Shown: positions 18,721-27,655, counted from the stretch's first letter. The stretch: 64,000 bases of DNA from Coprobacillus cateniformis (GCF_009767585.1 NZ_WSNW01000001.1:248001-312000), one strand, 5' to 3'. The notes: a model not told the origin generated them from the letters alone. Numbers and translations are program-made.

Positions 18721-19359
18721 ATGAATGAAAATACATTTTCTAAAAAACTCATATCATTAAGAAAGAAGTATAACTTCACTCAACAAGATTTAGCTGATAA
18801 ACTGGGAATATCAAACAAAACAATTTCTAGGTGGGAAACTAGTGAAAGTTATCCTGACATCGATTTACTACCAAAGATAGCTGATATTTTTCATGTTTCT
18901 ATTGATTACTTATTAAAAGAACATGATGATTTCAAAGAACTTGATAAGTTTGATATTATTTCATATATACCCTGGATCATATCATTAGTTGGTGTTTTAA
19001 CTTACTATATTTTTACGAAATTGTCTATTCCAAGTCTCTTTAGTTTTATTATTTATTATTTCATTATTAAGTTCTCGTATATTTTTTTAAAAAAATATAC
19101 AGACAGAAAGAATGGAAAGACTTTGGTCAACCTCAACACTATAGCAAATTTCTTTGTAAGTCAGGCACTCATTTCACAAATTCTTTTGATAATTGTATTT
19201 ATGAGTTTGACAAACAACATGGCAGTTGTTGGCAATCTCAATATTGACTTAGCAAGTACGCCTCAATTAATTGGACCATTTGTATTCAGTTATATCATTG
19301 CTGGAATATATGCTTTTATTCATTACAAAAGTCATAAAACAGATGAATATTGTTTATAA
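18721..19359 (+). CDS. XRE-family regulator with membrane-spanning C-terminus
   Basis: 212 aa. The N-terminal HTH (about 5-65: LISLRKKYNFTQQDLADKLGISNKTISRWET) is followed by about four hydrophobic helices (from residue 82). The DNA-binding head is therefore tethered to the membrane. This layout is common in Firmicutes and may sense envelope stress. It converges with the membrane gene pair at 19427-21881 across a shared terminator. GGGAGG precedes the ATG. Confidence 0.88.
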   Translation: MNENTFSKKLISLRKKYNFTQQDLADKLGISNKTISRWETSESYPDIDLLPKIADIFHVSIDYLLKEHDDFKELDKFDIISYIPWIISLVGVLTYYIFTKLSIPSLFSFIIYYFIIKFSYIFLKKYTDRKNGKTLVNLNTIANFFVSQALISQILLIIVFMSLTNNMAVVGNLNIDLASTPQLIGPFVFSYIIAGIYAFIHYKSHKTDEYCL

Positions 19360-19363
19360 AACA

Positions 19364-19403
19364 AAAAGATTGATTTTTCCTATTAAAAGGATATCAATCT
19401 TTT
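19364..19403. terminator. Bidirectional terminator
   Basis: AAAAGATTGAT (19364-19374) pairs with ATCAATCTTTT (19393-19403); A and T runs flank both sides, serving the two converging transcripts. Confidence 0.8.
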
Positions 19404-19426
19404 CTTTGTATAATTTCAAAGATTTG

Positions 19427-20218
19427 TTATAAAAAATCTTTTATAAATCCTGCAATCGTGAGTAATGAAGAACTTACTTCGATCAAATGCATTGTCTTAT
19501 GACTTAACTTCTTTAATGCATTTTTGAGACCATCAGTGTCTTTCTCTTCTGCTTTCTTTTGTGCTTCATGAATATATTCTAAATCTTCCTTTTGAGATTG
19601 AACTTCTGGCATGCTAAGAAGCGTATTGAGTTCTTTGCTGATTACTTCATAGTTGATTTCTACATTCGTATTGAAACTATTCACAATATTTTCTTGACTA
19701 TTGTCAGTTTGATTAACATGTTGGATACTGTTGTCTCCCTTATTTACAACAACCTGACTTCCTTTATAGATTTCATTGTTGTCACCTTTAACAATATCTA
19801 TCTTACAACTATTAAAATTAATTTCATACTTTCCTTCTGCCATGTCCTTATTCTCCATTAATTCCTTAACTTTTTCATAACTGTGCTTAATAAACTCACG
19901 ATCCAATGAGGTAAATGCATAGACCTCTCCAGAAGATAATTCAAAATTCAATGTGTAATTACATAATGTATAAACATAATATGCAATAACTAAGAGTGTA
20001 GCTATGATAACTAACCATCCAATTGCTGAAAATGGCGTACTCAGCACCGCCACACCTATTAACAATGCAATAACTAAATTCAATATTGGAATATCTACCT
20101 CTGGTCTTCCATGCCATATACGTGTAATATTTCTAATTTGAATAAAACTGTCTTTTGAAATAATAACTCTATTGGCTATTACTAGTGATTCTTGTCTAAA
20201 AATCTTAAGCTTCTTCAT
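19427..20218 (-). CDS. Membrane protein with DUF6232-like domain and coiled C-terminus
   Basis: 263 aa. Residues about 5-125 form a small domain (FRQESLVIANRVIISKDSFIQIRNITRI) containing a double membrane hairpin (NLVIALLIGVAVL, GWLVIIATLLVIAYYVY), then a strand-rich end LNFELSSGEVYAFTS. Residues about 135-185 are Asn/Val/Gly-rich (IDIVKGDNNEIYKGSQVVV), and 190-263 are helical with a final hydrophobic patch. The first domain resembles the C-terminal domain of the gene just upstream, with which it overlaps by 14 bases. The DUF6232 link is from memory; the function is unknown. Confidence 0.65.
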   Translation of the reverse strand: MKKLKIFRQESLVIANRVIISKDSFIQIRNITRIWHGRPEVDIPILNLVIALLIGVAVLSTPFSAIGWLVIIATLLVIAYYVYTLCNYTLNFELSSGEVYAFTSLDREFIKHSYEKVKELMENKDMAEGKYEINFNSCKIDIVKGDNNEIYKGSQVVVNKGDNSIQHVNQTDNSQENIVNSFNTNVEINYEVISKELNTLLSMPEVQSQKEDLEYIHEAQKKAEEKDTDGLKNALKKLSHKTMHLIEVSSSLLTIAGFIKDFL

Positions 20219-21881
20219 TTTTTTCTTCCCCCATATTCTCTAAAGATGTAAAGATTACCTCTAAATCATCATCTTGCTCATTTTGTTTCTCAATAATATC
20301 TAATAACTCTGTATACATTGTCATAGCTTGAATATGATCCTCAAACACAAAAGAATACTCTTTTCCTGATGTAAGTTTCATATAAATTGCTTTTGTACGA
20401 TACCTGATCAAACCTATAACAAATAGAACAATAGCTCCAATTAATAATATACAACCAACTAATTTGAATTCATTCGATGTTTGTAATATATATCCTACAA
20501 TGGCAGCACCAGCATATTTATACAAAGACGATAAAATCTCATATTGATATCCATAATGTATTTTATTGATATTTTTAATTTGAATAGTAAATGCTTCACC
20601 TACTATTAAAGTCCCTTCTATCCTCAATTCATTTTCATAAAAGTAATGACCAATAACTTGAGCTAATTTTTGATATCCTATTTGTACGATATGTTGTATT
20701 TTGTGATATGTTTTTTTAAATCCAAATCTCCATAGACAACCAATAATGATTGCAATAATGAGGAACAATGCAACAAACGTTATGAAACGATATGAAGTAT
20801 ACGTTGTATTTAAACTGATATTAAAATAACCATCATTTAATTCTTGAACAGTTAGAGGCATTTCAGTGTTTTGATGAATTGTTTCTCCTTCAGCCAAAGA
20901 AACTCCATCTACATCTACAACTATTTCAACAGGATGAATTTTTTCAAGTCCAAATAATGAGTGAAAATTGAGTTGTAAATTTAATGTTTGTTGATAATCA
21001 TCTTTTATAAACGAACTCTTTTCAACACTTTTTGAATTACCATAACCAAAGCCCTCACCAAATACTGAATTGAATGTCATAAGTGAGTCTTCATGCGATA
21101 AATCAATATTGCTCATTTGAATATCATATTTCATACAAGAGATATCATTATAAACAACTTCCTCATATTGAAGATTAACGTTTCTCTCTTTCATAAATGA
21201 TGATAAATTTTCTGTAAATTCTCCAACTTTATCCTTTGCAATAATAAGACTCATATAGAAATTGATTTGATTTTCTTTTTTAATAATGATTTTTACATTA
21301 TTCTGAGTAATTGGAATAATTGATTTGCCTTCATATTCTTGCTGATAAGAATATGAATTATATTTTTGACCATCAAAAAGAAATTGATAATTTTGATTAT
21401 GTATTAATGAATCCTTATGCTCAGAATCTATACTTCCTGAATTCAATAATGCCTCTTTTAGCCAATTTAATAAATGAGATAAATCATCTTCAAACTTAAT
21501 ATTCTGATATGTCTGAAATGGTGATTCTTTTGAATATTCTCCAATATCAAACGTACTAGATGATGTTTCACCTGTTATTGATTTGTATTGTGACAAATAA
21601 TCATCATAACTTATAAAGGTGAATGTAAATATAAATTTATTTTCATTATCTTTATCTACATCAAATTCAAGATTATCAGGTTTTTCTTTTTGCATTATAG
21701 ATACAAGTTCATCTCTTCCACCTTTTATGTATTTATAATCAGATTCATCAACCTCTAACGAAGTTCTTATCTGAATTGATTTTGCCTCTGTATTCACATC
21801 TATCCGATAGTCAACATTTGCCCCACATCCGACTAAAAGAAGTAGAATGAGTACAAGAATAGCATACTTTATCTTCTTCAT
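20205..21881 (-). CDS. Lipoprotein-anchored membrane protein with DUF6232-like C-terminal domain
   Basis: 558 aa. A lipoprotein signal (ILVLILLLLVGC, Cys at about 19) leads into an extracytoplasmic region of ~370 aa, then a membrane helix (ITFVALFLIIAIIIGCLW, about 368-386). The cytoplasmic end (about 420-545) has ENELRIEGTLIVGEAFTIQIKNINKIHYG, two more membrane helices and IYMKLTSGKEYSFVFED. That end is the same arrangement as the N-terminal domain of the next gene, so the pair probably forms one envelope complex. The outer domain resembles LppM-like lipoproteins loosely. Confidence 0.6.
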   Translation of the reverse strand: MKKIKYAILVLILLLLVGCGANVDYRIDVNTEAKSIQIRTSLEVDESDYKYIKGGRDELVSIMQKEKPDNLEFDVDKDNENKFIFTFTFISYDDYLSQYKSITGETSSSTFDIGEYSKESPFQTYQNIKFEDDLSHLLNWLKEALLNSGSIDSEHKDSLIHNQNYQFLFDGQKYNSYSYQQEYEGKSIIPITQNNVKIIIKKENQINFYMSLIIAKDKVGEFTENLSSFMKERNVNLQYEEVVYNDISCMKYDIQMSNIDLSHEDSLMTFNSVFGEGFGYGNSKSVEKSSFIKDDYQQTLNLQLNFHSLFGLEKIHPVEIVVDVDGVSLAEGETIHQNTEMPLTVQELNDGYFNISLNTTYTSYRFITFVALFLIIAIIIGCLWRFGFKKTYHKIQHIVQIGYQKLAQVIGHYFYENELRIEGTLIVGEAFTIQIKNINKIHYGYQYEILSSLYKYAGAAIVGYILQTSNEFKLVGCILLIGAIVLFVIGLIRYRTKAIYMKLTSGKEYSFVFEDHIQAMTMYTELLDIIEKQNEQDDDLEVIFTSLENMGEEKNEEA

Positions 21882-22067
21882 AAATCCCCCTTTACTAACC
21901 CTAAATAATATTTGAACCTATAATAAAATAACATAATTCTACAATTTATTTCAATATAATATTTTCACTTCTACATTATCGTTATAATTGATGTCATAAA
22001 CGTATATAAACATCCTCTTTTAACCTATTTAATGATTGCCCCAATCTTAAAATTCAATAAAAAATAT

Positions 22068-22096
22068 AACACTTACCAATATAATCAGTAAGTGTT
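22068..22096 (-). terminator. Terminator of the DUF2935 gene
   Basis: AACACTTAC (22068-22076) pairs with GTAAGTGTT (22088-22096); the minus-strand product continues ATATTTTTTATT. Confidence 0.8.
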
Positions 22097-22107
22097 AAAG
22101 ATATATA

Positions 22108-23010
22108 CTATTCTTCTAACAATCTTAAATAATGATTAGCTTCCCTCAAAACATGGTCAGCTAATAAAGGTACAATTATAGAACGTATTTCACAACTTAA
22201 AATACCTTTTGTTCCTGCTGTTTTGAATTCTTTCAGTTTCTTTGTTTCATCATATGGATTACATTCTCCATTGACAATAGCTAAGTCACTCTTCATTGCT
22301 GCACATTCTAGTAACTCTTGGTATTCTTTCACAAAATGATTTGAAGTCCTAATCAAGTCTGCTTCAGTAGGATCTAATAATCCTCTTATAAACAGCGCAT
22401 GTTCCATCATAATCTGATTCCAGAATATCTCTATTTCTTTCATCGTTTGAATATCATCATTCACACCAATTTCATAATTGCACAAATAACAATGATATAA
22501 CTTCGCTTCACGTAAAATATGTTCTAAAAGCAATGGGTAATTCATTGTGAACATAGCACATGATTCTACGTTTGCTATAATCGTTTCTTTAAACTGAATA
22601 AACTGTTCCAATAAAGCAAGAACTGCCTGATTCAATTGAGATATCTGAGAGACGATATCACAACATTGTGAGAGTTCCTGATGAGGATATAACTGGTATT
22701 CTTTTTGTGTAATATCTGTGTCAATATCTATACCAGTAAGGCACATTGTTTGTCTCTCAGCGTTCAATGTAAATTCAGTGACAATCTCACCTGAATTCAA
22801 AACATTTGAACGTATCATACCTTGACTTAAGTTAATTGTACAATTCAGTAAAATTTCAAATTCTTCTTTAAAACATTCTGCCTGTTGTGCAAAATCACCA
22901 TTTGCTTTGGTAAATCCCGCTTCTAAAAATAATGCATGCTCTTTCATAATTCTTAAAAAAAATAAATTTAATTCTAAAGACGAAGTACAATATTTTAAAT
23001 TATCTTCCAC
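22108..23010 (-). CDS. DUF2935 protein (ferritin-like helical repeat)
   Basis: 300 aa of helical text in two similar halves: LNLFFLRIMKEHALFLEAGF at about 15-35 and IEIFWNQIMMEHALFIRGLLDPTE at about 195-220, each followed by a LLEHILREAKLYHCYL or LLADHVLREANHYLRLL segment. Regularly placed Glu and His suggest a di-metal four-helix fold as in DUF2935. The start is best placed at the GTG at 23010, with AGGAGG 6 bases upstream; the in-frame ATG at 23094 has no ribosome site. It acts in the cytosol; its metal and role are unknown. Confidence 0.85.
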   Translation of the reverse strand: MEDNLKYCTSSLELNLFFLRIMKEHALFLEAGFTKANGDFAQQAECFKEEFEILLNCTINLSQGMIRSNVLNSGEIVTEFTLNAERQTMCLTGIDIDTDITQKEYQLYPHQELSQCCDIVSQISQLNQAVLALLEQFIQFKETIIANVESCAMFTMNYPLLLEHILREAKLYHCYLCNYEIGVNDDIQTMKEIEIFWNQIMMEHALFIRGLLDPTEADLIRTSNHFVKEYQELLECAAMKSDLAIVNGECNPYDETKKLKEFKTAGTKGILSCEIRSIIVPLLADHVLREANHYLRLLEE

Positions 23011-23233
23011 ATTTTTTCCTCCTACCAAGACTAATATATTGATAGAATATAAAAATATGTTGATTGATTCATAAGTTTTAAATATATGATACAAATCAAT
23101 ACTTATATATCAAAAACATAAGAGTATTTACCCTTATGTACTTGTTAAAATATCTTGAATTTGATATAACAGTTCACTTGCATCCATAGAACTATAGAGC
23201 AACAATAGAAGTCATATCTAATGTTTTTTCTTA

Positions 23234-23535
23234 AAGATACTCACAAAAGAGAAAGGTGATTTTCAACAGCTTTCTTTGGTATATTTGCAATTCTTCATTC
23301 TTTAAGCGGTTTTTCAATGAAAATAAAAATTGCATATCATTACAATAATAAACCTATCAATTGGTTTGGTCATCCTATTAATCTAATTTTACTTATGACT
23401 TTTCAAGATTATCATAAGAATTTCTCTAAAACTTATAATCTCTTGTTTGATATTCTTATGGACAATAAACTTTATCATGAATTTATACAAAATCAATCAT
23501 ATAATGAATTTATAATATTTATAGAAAGAAAATAA
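23234..23535 (+). pseudogene. Remnant of a PTS EIIA-2 domain (PRD regulator C-terminus)
   Basis: The frame reading FFGIFAILHSLSGFSMKIKIAYHYNN then KPINWFGHPINLILLMTFQDYHKNF matches the end of a BglG-type regulator's EIIA domain, where the usual AIPHS active-site block has become AILHS. Restoring one T near 23263 would join it to upstream coding text, which then fades out by about 23230. No start or ribosome site is present, so this is a leftover end of a regulator like the one at 3786-5669. Confidence 0.65.
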
Positions 23536-23536
23536 A

Positions 23537-24739
23537 CTAATCAAATAAATCTTCTAATGTAAAGGCATTTAATAATCTTGATATAAAAGTATATCTACTG
23601 CCTTGAGGAGCCAAAAATGTATTATCCCCTAATCGAATTGGCTTCTCTAATTTTATTGGTTCACCTTCAATGATTATTTTCTTATACCCATGAACATTAT
23701 CAGAGTCAACTATTTCTTTGATTTTTGCATAATATGTTATAGCAGATACAGGTGCAACTTGATATACTGCTATATATTTCAAATTTCGCATTCTAGATTG
23801 ACTAATTCTAATATCATACCATTGATTCTGTCCTAAAAAAACTGTATTGAATCCCATTTCTCTTGCTGGAACAATAATCGTATCTTCTAGAGCAGATTCA
23901 GATAAATCAGCTAAAACATCTTGATTAATATTTTGATTTAATAATTGTGCTAATTTAATAATGGGAATATGTATAAAGTTTTTTCCACCTGTTTCTTCAA
24001 AAAATTCTTTTAATAATTCTAAATTCGTTGTTAAAATCTCTCCATCATCACTTTTTAAACACCAATCTGCTTTCTCATCATTACTCACAAAAATAACATT
24101 TGACTTTAAGCTCATTAATTCTTTCCACAATATATAATCACCATATTCGTTCCCATTTGTCTTATTTTTATCTTTAAAACCTGGAGGTATTTTATTTTCA
24201 AACCTCCTTCTACCTTCAATTTTTAATTCTTCCAATTCGTCATTAGTATAATTTTTAATAATATTTCCTTGAGCTGTATTATAAATCAAATTAAAAAAGC
24301 TATCATCACTTACAAGTTTCTTTAATTCATCTTTGATAATTTTAAGTTGATCCCTATATAAGTTTATGTACCTTATATAATCTTTTTGAATTTCCTGAGT
24401 TTTCATATAAATTTCTTTTCCATTTAATATTGGTATAAGTTTTTCTAAAGGTGTTACATTTGTAAGCATATCCATTTCATTTGCTACATCATTTATCCTT
24501 TCACGAATTAAAAAGACTCTGTTTTTAGAAAATTCTTTTATAACTTGCATGGAATATTTCAACTTATTCTCATTATAAAACTTATTTATTATTTTTTCTA
24601 TTTGTTCCTTGGTAGCATTACGCCATTGGTATGCAGCTAATAAAACATTGGTATCAAAAACAATATACGTGTCTCCCTGATTTATCAAGTCATCTAATTT
24701 CTTTTCAGTTACAAAATATTTATCAATCTCAGTTTCCAA
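23537..24739 (-). CDS. PIN-like nuclease protein with uncharacterised C-terminal domain
   Basis: 400 aa. Residues ~1-260 form a large PIN (PIN_8/DUF4935-type) domain: YIVFDTNVLLAAY (Asp29), Glu in MQVIKEFSKN, a long helical insert, NEYGDYILWKEL and VIFVSNDEKADW supply the four acidic positions of a metal-dependent RNase. Residues ~275-395 (AREMGFNTVFLGQNQWYDIR, KYIAVYQVAPVSAITYYAKI, EKPIRLGDNTFLAPQGSRYT) form a second domain I have seen in nucleic-acid-related proteins but cannot name. The start is a TTG with GGGAGG 9 bases upstream. It stands alone beside the element at 24.85 kb, with no antitoxin visible. A defence or RNA-processing role is a guess. Confidence 0.75.
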   Translation of the reverse strand: METEIDKYFVTEKKLDDLINQGDTYIVFDTNVLLAAYQWRNATKEQIEKIINKFYNENKLKYSMQVIKEFSKNRVFLIRERINDVANEMDMLTNVTPLEKLIPILNGKEIYMKTQEIQKDYIRYINLYRDQLKIIKDELKKLVSDDSFFNLIYNTAQGNIIKNYTNDELEELKIEGRRRFENKIPPGFKDKNKTNGNEYGDYILWKELMSLKSNVIFVSNDEKADWCLKSDDGEILTTNLELLKEFFEETGGKNFIHIPIIKLAQLLNQNINQDVLADLSESALEDTIIVPAREMGFNTVFLGQNQWYDIRISQSRMRNLKYIAVYQVAPVSAITYYAKIKEIVDSDNVHGYKKIIIEGEPIKLEKPIRLGDNTFLAPQGSRYTFISRLLNAFTLEDLFD

Positions 24740-24845
24740 CTTTTCATTCCTCCCAATTCCTATTTTTATTCATTTTTAAAATATCTTAATTTGATTATAA
24801 CTATTTACTTTTTTAATTTCAATTAAAAATTCAATCTTCCGAAAT

Positions 24846-24862
24846 TCCTTGATTTTTCAAGG
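24846..24862. other. Candidate left attachment site of element 1
   Basis: TCCTTGATTTTTCAAGG closely matches TCCTTTATTTTCAAGG at 35414-35429, sharing the exact TTTTCAAGG core. The two bracket all the mobile-element genes, and base composition changes here from AT-rich to GC-richer DNA. Inside the left end, CCCTTG...TTTGCCCTTATGA (about 24900-24932) also resembles 35326-35366 at the right end. Confidence 0.45.
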
Positions 24863-24939
24863 CTTACCGCCTATCAAATATCAAAACCTTATGTATTTTC
24901 CCTTGTTTTTGCCCTTATGAGCCGAAACAAGGGAATTTT

Positions 24940-26238
24940 TTATGCTTCGCCCACAACCTTATCCAAGAGCCTTGCGGAAGTCCGCTTCGCTTCTCTGGTA
25001 GAGTGGGCATAAATGTTCATTGTGGTACTGACATCAGAGTGTCCGAGAAGTTCCTGCACATCTTTGGGTTTTGCACCGCCCGAAAGCAGATTGCTTGTGT
25101 AGGTATGGCGGAGTGTGTGGAAATGAAAGTCCTCCAATCCCTCAACCTCTGCTTTTGCCTTGCGGCAAATCTGACCGACTGCACTTGCAGAAACAAAAGC
25201 ACCGTCCTCTTTTAAGCAGACAAAGGATAATTCTCTGTCATTTTCGGGCGTTTCCTGTGTTCTTTGCAGACTGTAAACCTCATAATAAGTACGCCCTTTT
25301 TCTTTGACCGTCTTACAGTAGTTCAGATGATACAGTTCGCCATAAAGGAAACGGTTTTTATGCTGTTCTGTTTTTACTTTCCGTAAGATGTCCGCCAATG
25401 TGTCACAGAAATCAACGGTACGGACTTTACTGCGTTTTGTCGTGCCGACTTCGTGCTTATGCCTTGTGCCATTGTACCGCATACTGCGTCTTACGGTTAG
25501 ATACTGCTCGTCAAGGTTGATGTCCTGCCAAGTCAGACCGCAGACCTCTCCGATACGCAAGCCTGCATAGTAGGCTATCTGCACCGCAAGCAACGCAGGG
25601 TGTTTCTTTTGGGTTAAGAAGTCCGTCAGTTTTTGGTATTCCCCGTGTGTAATGGTAGGAACAGGAACAATATCTTCTTCGCTGTCCGAGAAAATATCTG
25701 TTTCCTCTTTTCTGCCACGCAACTTCACATACTGCATCGGGTTAAAGGTTATCAGCCTTTTCGGAAATACAGCAAAACGAAATGAATTTTGCAGTACCGC
25801 CGAGAATTGCAGCATATAGCCTTTACTCATCGGCTTTGAAGTTGTACCGCCAGGATTTATCCCTCCGTAACTCATCAGGTCGATAAACGACTGTAAATGG
25901 TCGGCAGTCACGGTTTTCAGTTTTCGGCTGCCAATGGGATATTTTTTAATCTTTTTGACTGCCGCCATATATGCCATAACCGTACCGTTGCTAAGGCTGC
26001 CGGGCTTCAGTTCTTCCTCTACCCACATATCCAGCATTTCGCCAACCGTGATGTTTTCGGCTTTCCCGACAAACTTCTTTTCCTCATAGTCAGCGATTGC
26101 TTTTCTGAGCAGGGCTTCTGTTTCAGACTTGCTTTCTGTTCCCACAAACTCTTTCTGTACTTTTCTGCCGCTTTCATCTTCGATATAGAAGCGTGCGTAC
26201 CACTTTTTACCTTTTTTTCTTACAGAACCTTTTGCCAT
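24940..26238 (-). CDS. Tyrosine recombinase (integrase) of element 1
   Basis: 432 aa. The N-terminal arm-type binding region (SVRKKGKKWYARFYIEDESG) is followed by a SAM-like core-binding domain (VGEMLDMWVEEEL) and a catalytic domain with Arg in YYAGLRIGEVCGL, HTLRH (FHFHTLRHTYTSNLLSGG), and the Tyr in STTMNIYAHST. It catalyses insertion and excision. The start at 26238 has GGAGAA 8-12 bases upstream; an ATG at 26310 lacks a site. GC content is well above the flanking chromosome. It lies at the left end of the element, its gene pointing outward. Confidence 0.93.
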   Translation of the reverse strand: MAKGSVRKKGKKWYARFYIEDESGRKVQKEFVGTESKSETEALLRKAIADYEEKKFVGKAENITVGEMLDMWVEEELKPGSLSNGTVMAYMAAVKKIKKYPIGSRKLKTVTADHLQSFIDLMSYGGINPGGTTSKPMSKGYMLQFSAVLQNSFRFAVFPKRLITFNPMQYVKLRGRKEETDIFSDSEEDIVPVPTITHGEYQKLTDFLTQKKHPALLAVQIAYYAGLRIGEVCGLTWQDINLDEQYLTVRRSMRYNGTRHKHEVGTTKRSKVRTVDFCDTLADILRKVKTEQHKNRFLYGELYHLNYCKTVKEKGRTYYEVYSLQRTQETPENDRELSFVCLKEDGAFVSASAVGQICRKAKAEVEGLEDFHFHTLRHTYTSNLLSGGAKPKDVQELLGHSDVSTTMNIYAHSTREAKRTSARLLDKVVGEA

Positions 26239-26325
26239 AGATAAATTTCTCCTTTCTATCCGTGGCAATCGGGACTGTGACATATGGTGTGCGTAAAGTA
26301 ATAGTGTCACTTATGCCGATGAATG

Positions 26326-27021
26326 TCAATCGGCATTTTCACTTGTCAAAGTGCCACGGAATTTTTCTTTTTCAGCAACCCTTTCCTCGGCTGCTGTCAC
26401 TATCCCGAACAGGTCGCCCATCTTTACAGCGGTGCGTCCCTCATCGTAGATATGTAAAATTCCATCTAAAAACTGCTTCATATTCTCGATAGGAAGTTCC
26501 ATTTCTTTACGGTAAACTCTTTCCATAATCGCCCCTGACTCAATCGCATAGCGGCGTAAGGACTGCTTTAAGCCCTCGTCCTCCGCTACACGGTCAACCT
26601 CAGCCATAGCGTCTGCAAAGTGATAAGTCATAACCGTATAGAGGTCAATCATCTTTCCGAGGAATGTGGTGAGCAGCTGTTGGTGCGGTTCTCCCTTTAC
26701 CACAGAAGAAACGGTATCAAGATAATTTTTGATATGTTCCTCCATATCCTTTGCACATAAAGTGCGGCTGTCGTATTCCTTATCTTCGGAAAGTCCTGTC
26801 AGCCATTCGGGAGTGGTCAGGAGTGCTTCTGCCAGTCCGTTGATAATCATTGTACGCTTCGGGTCTACACCGTCCGCTTCATATCTCTGAATGGTAGATT
26901 TGTTTACTCCGACACGCTTACCAAGTTCGGGCATTGTTAAGTTTAACTCTGTTCGGCGTTCTTTCACTCGTTCACCGACCTGTTTTGCGGTGAATGTAAT
27001 TTCTTGTTTCAAGGTTTTCAC
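26326..27021 (-). CDS. XRE-family regulator of element 1
   Basis: 231 aa. The HTH at about 15-70 (GERVKERRTELNLTMPELGKRVGVNKSTIQRYE) precedes a long helical region of unknown fold. It is divergent from the excisionase gene, and the 170-bp gap holds three copies of GTTGCAAAA that overlap promoters on both strands. It therefore probably acts as the switch between maintenance and excision/mobilisation. Confidence 0.88.
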   Translation of the reverse strand: MKTLKQEITFTAKQVGERVKERRTELNLTMPELGKRVGVNKSTIQRYEADGVDPKRTMIINGLAEALLTTPEWLTGLSEDKEYDSRTLCAKDMEEHIKNYLDTVSSVVKGEPHQQLLTTFLGKMIDLYTVMTYHFADAMAEVDRVAEDEGLKQSLRRYAIESGAIMERVYRKEMELPIENMKQFLDGILHIYDEGRTAVKMGDLFGIVTAAEERVAEKEKFRGTLTSENAD

Positions 27022-27034
27022 CTCCTATTGATGA

Positions 27035-27165
27035 TAGTATAGCACAAAAAAACTTATTTTGCAACCATAAATTTAATAATAGGCAAAAATATTTCTTGAT
27101 AAGTTGCAAAACAAGTTGACAAGAGATAGCAAAATAAGTATAATTACAGATACATAGTTGCAAAA
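27035..27165. promoter_or_regulatory. Divergent control region of element 1
   Basis: Rightward promoter: TTGACA (27116-27121), 17 bases, TATAAT (27139-27144). Leftward promoter: TTGCAA, 17 bases, TATACT on the minus strand (-10 at 27037-27042). The 9-mer GTTGCAAAA occurs at 27057-27065 (inverted), 27103-27111 and 27157-27165, overlapping or bordering these promoters. These are likely operators for the XRE regulator. Confidence 0.75.
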
Positions 27166-27192
27166 TGCGTATTTTGAAAGGAGGTTGATAAA

Positions 27193-27408
27193 ATGAGCAA
27201 CATCAAAATGGGTTTAACCATAGAAGAAGCCGCAGAATGTACGGGTATCGGAAGAAATACAATGCGTAAGTTGGTAGACTGGGGCAAACTTCCCGTCCTC
27301 AAGGTCGGAAGAAAAGCGATTATCCGCAGGGATACTTTAGAGCGATTTATGAGCGTCAATCAGGGAAGAAACCTGCTCAATGAAAACGATGTTCGCAAAG
27401 TAGAATAA
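27193..27408 (+). CDS. Excisionase / MerR-like HTH protein
   Basis: 71 aa, winged-helix excisionase type: MGLTIEEAAECTGIGRNTMRKLVDWGKLPVLKVGRKAIIRR. AAAGGAGG precedes the ATG by 8 bases. It directs the integrase toward excision in elements of this kind. It is first in the rightward operon, ahead of the relaxase. Confidence 0.85.
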   Translation: MSNIKMGLTIEEAAECTGIGRNTMRKLVDWGKLPVLKVGRKAIIRRDTLERFMSVNQGRNLLNENDVRKVE

Positions 27409-27436
27409 CCATTCTCCAAGCCCTCGGCGTTTGAGA

Positions 27437-27620
27437 GCGAAATACACCCCTCGCACAAATCTTCGAGTTGTACTCTGGGTATTTCGCCCTTGCAGGGGGC
27501 TATGTATCACAGCTTCGGACAATGCACCGCCGCTATGATACAGAAGAAAACAGCACGCTGTTTTCTTCGCTGTCCGTCTGCTTACGCTGCCGAAACAGCA
27601 GCAACCGATTTCTCGGTTGC
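27437..27620. other. Candidate oriT: cluster of three inverted repeats
   Basis: Just upstream of the relaxase gene lie three strong hairpins. GCGAAATAC...GTATTTCGC spans 27437-27487 with a one-base bulge. GAAGAAAACAGC-AC-GCTGTTTTCTTC (27543-27568) is a perfect 12-bp stem. GCAACCGA-TTTC-TCGGTTGC (27601-27620) is a perfect 8-bp stem. No gene lies between 27409 and 27655. Origins of transfer usually sit next to their relaxase and have this kind of structure; the nick site is not identifiable. Confidence 0.55.
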
Positions 27621-27655
27621 AAAAAGAGTATGCCCGTCACGGGAGGAAGGAGTAT

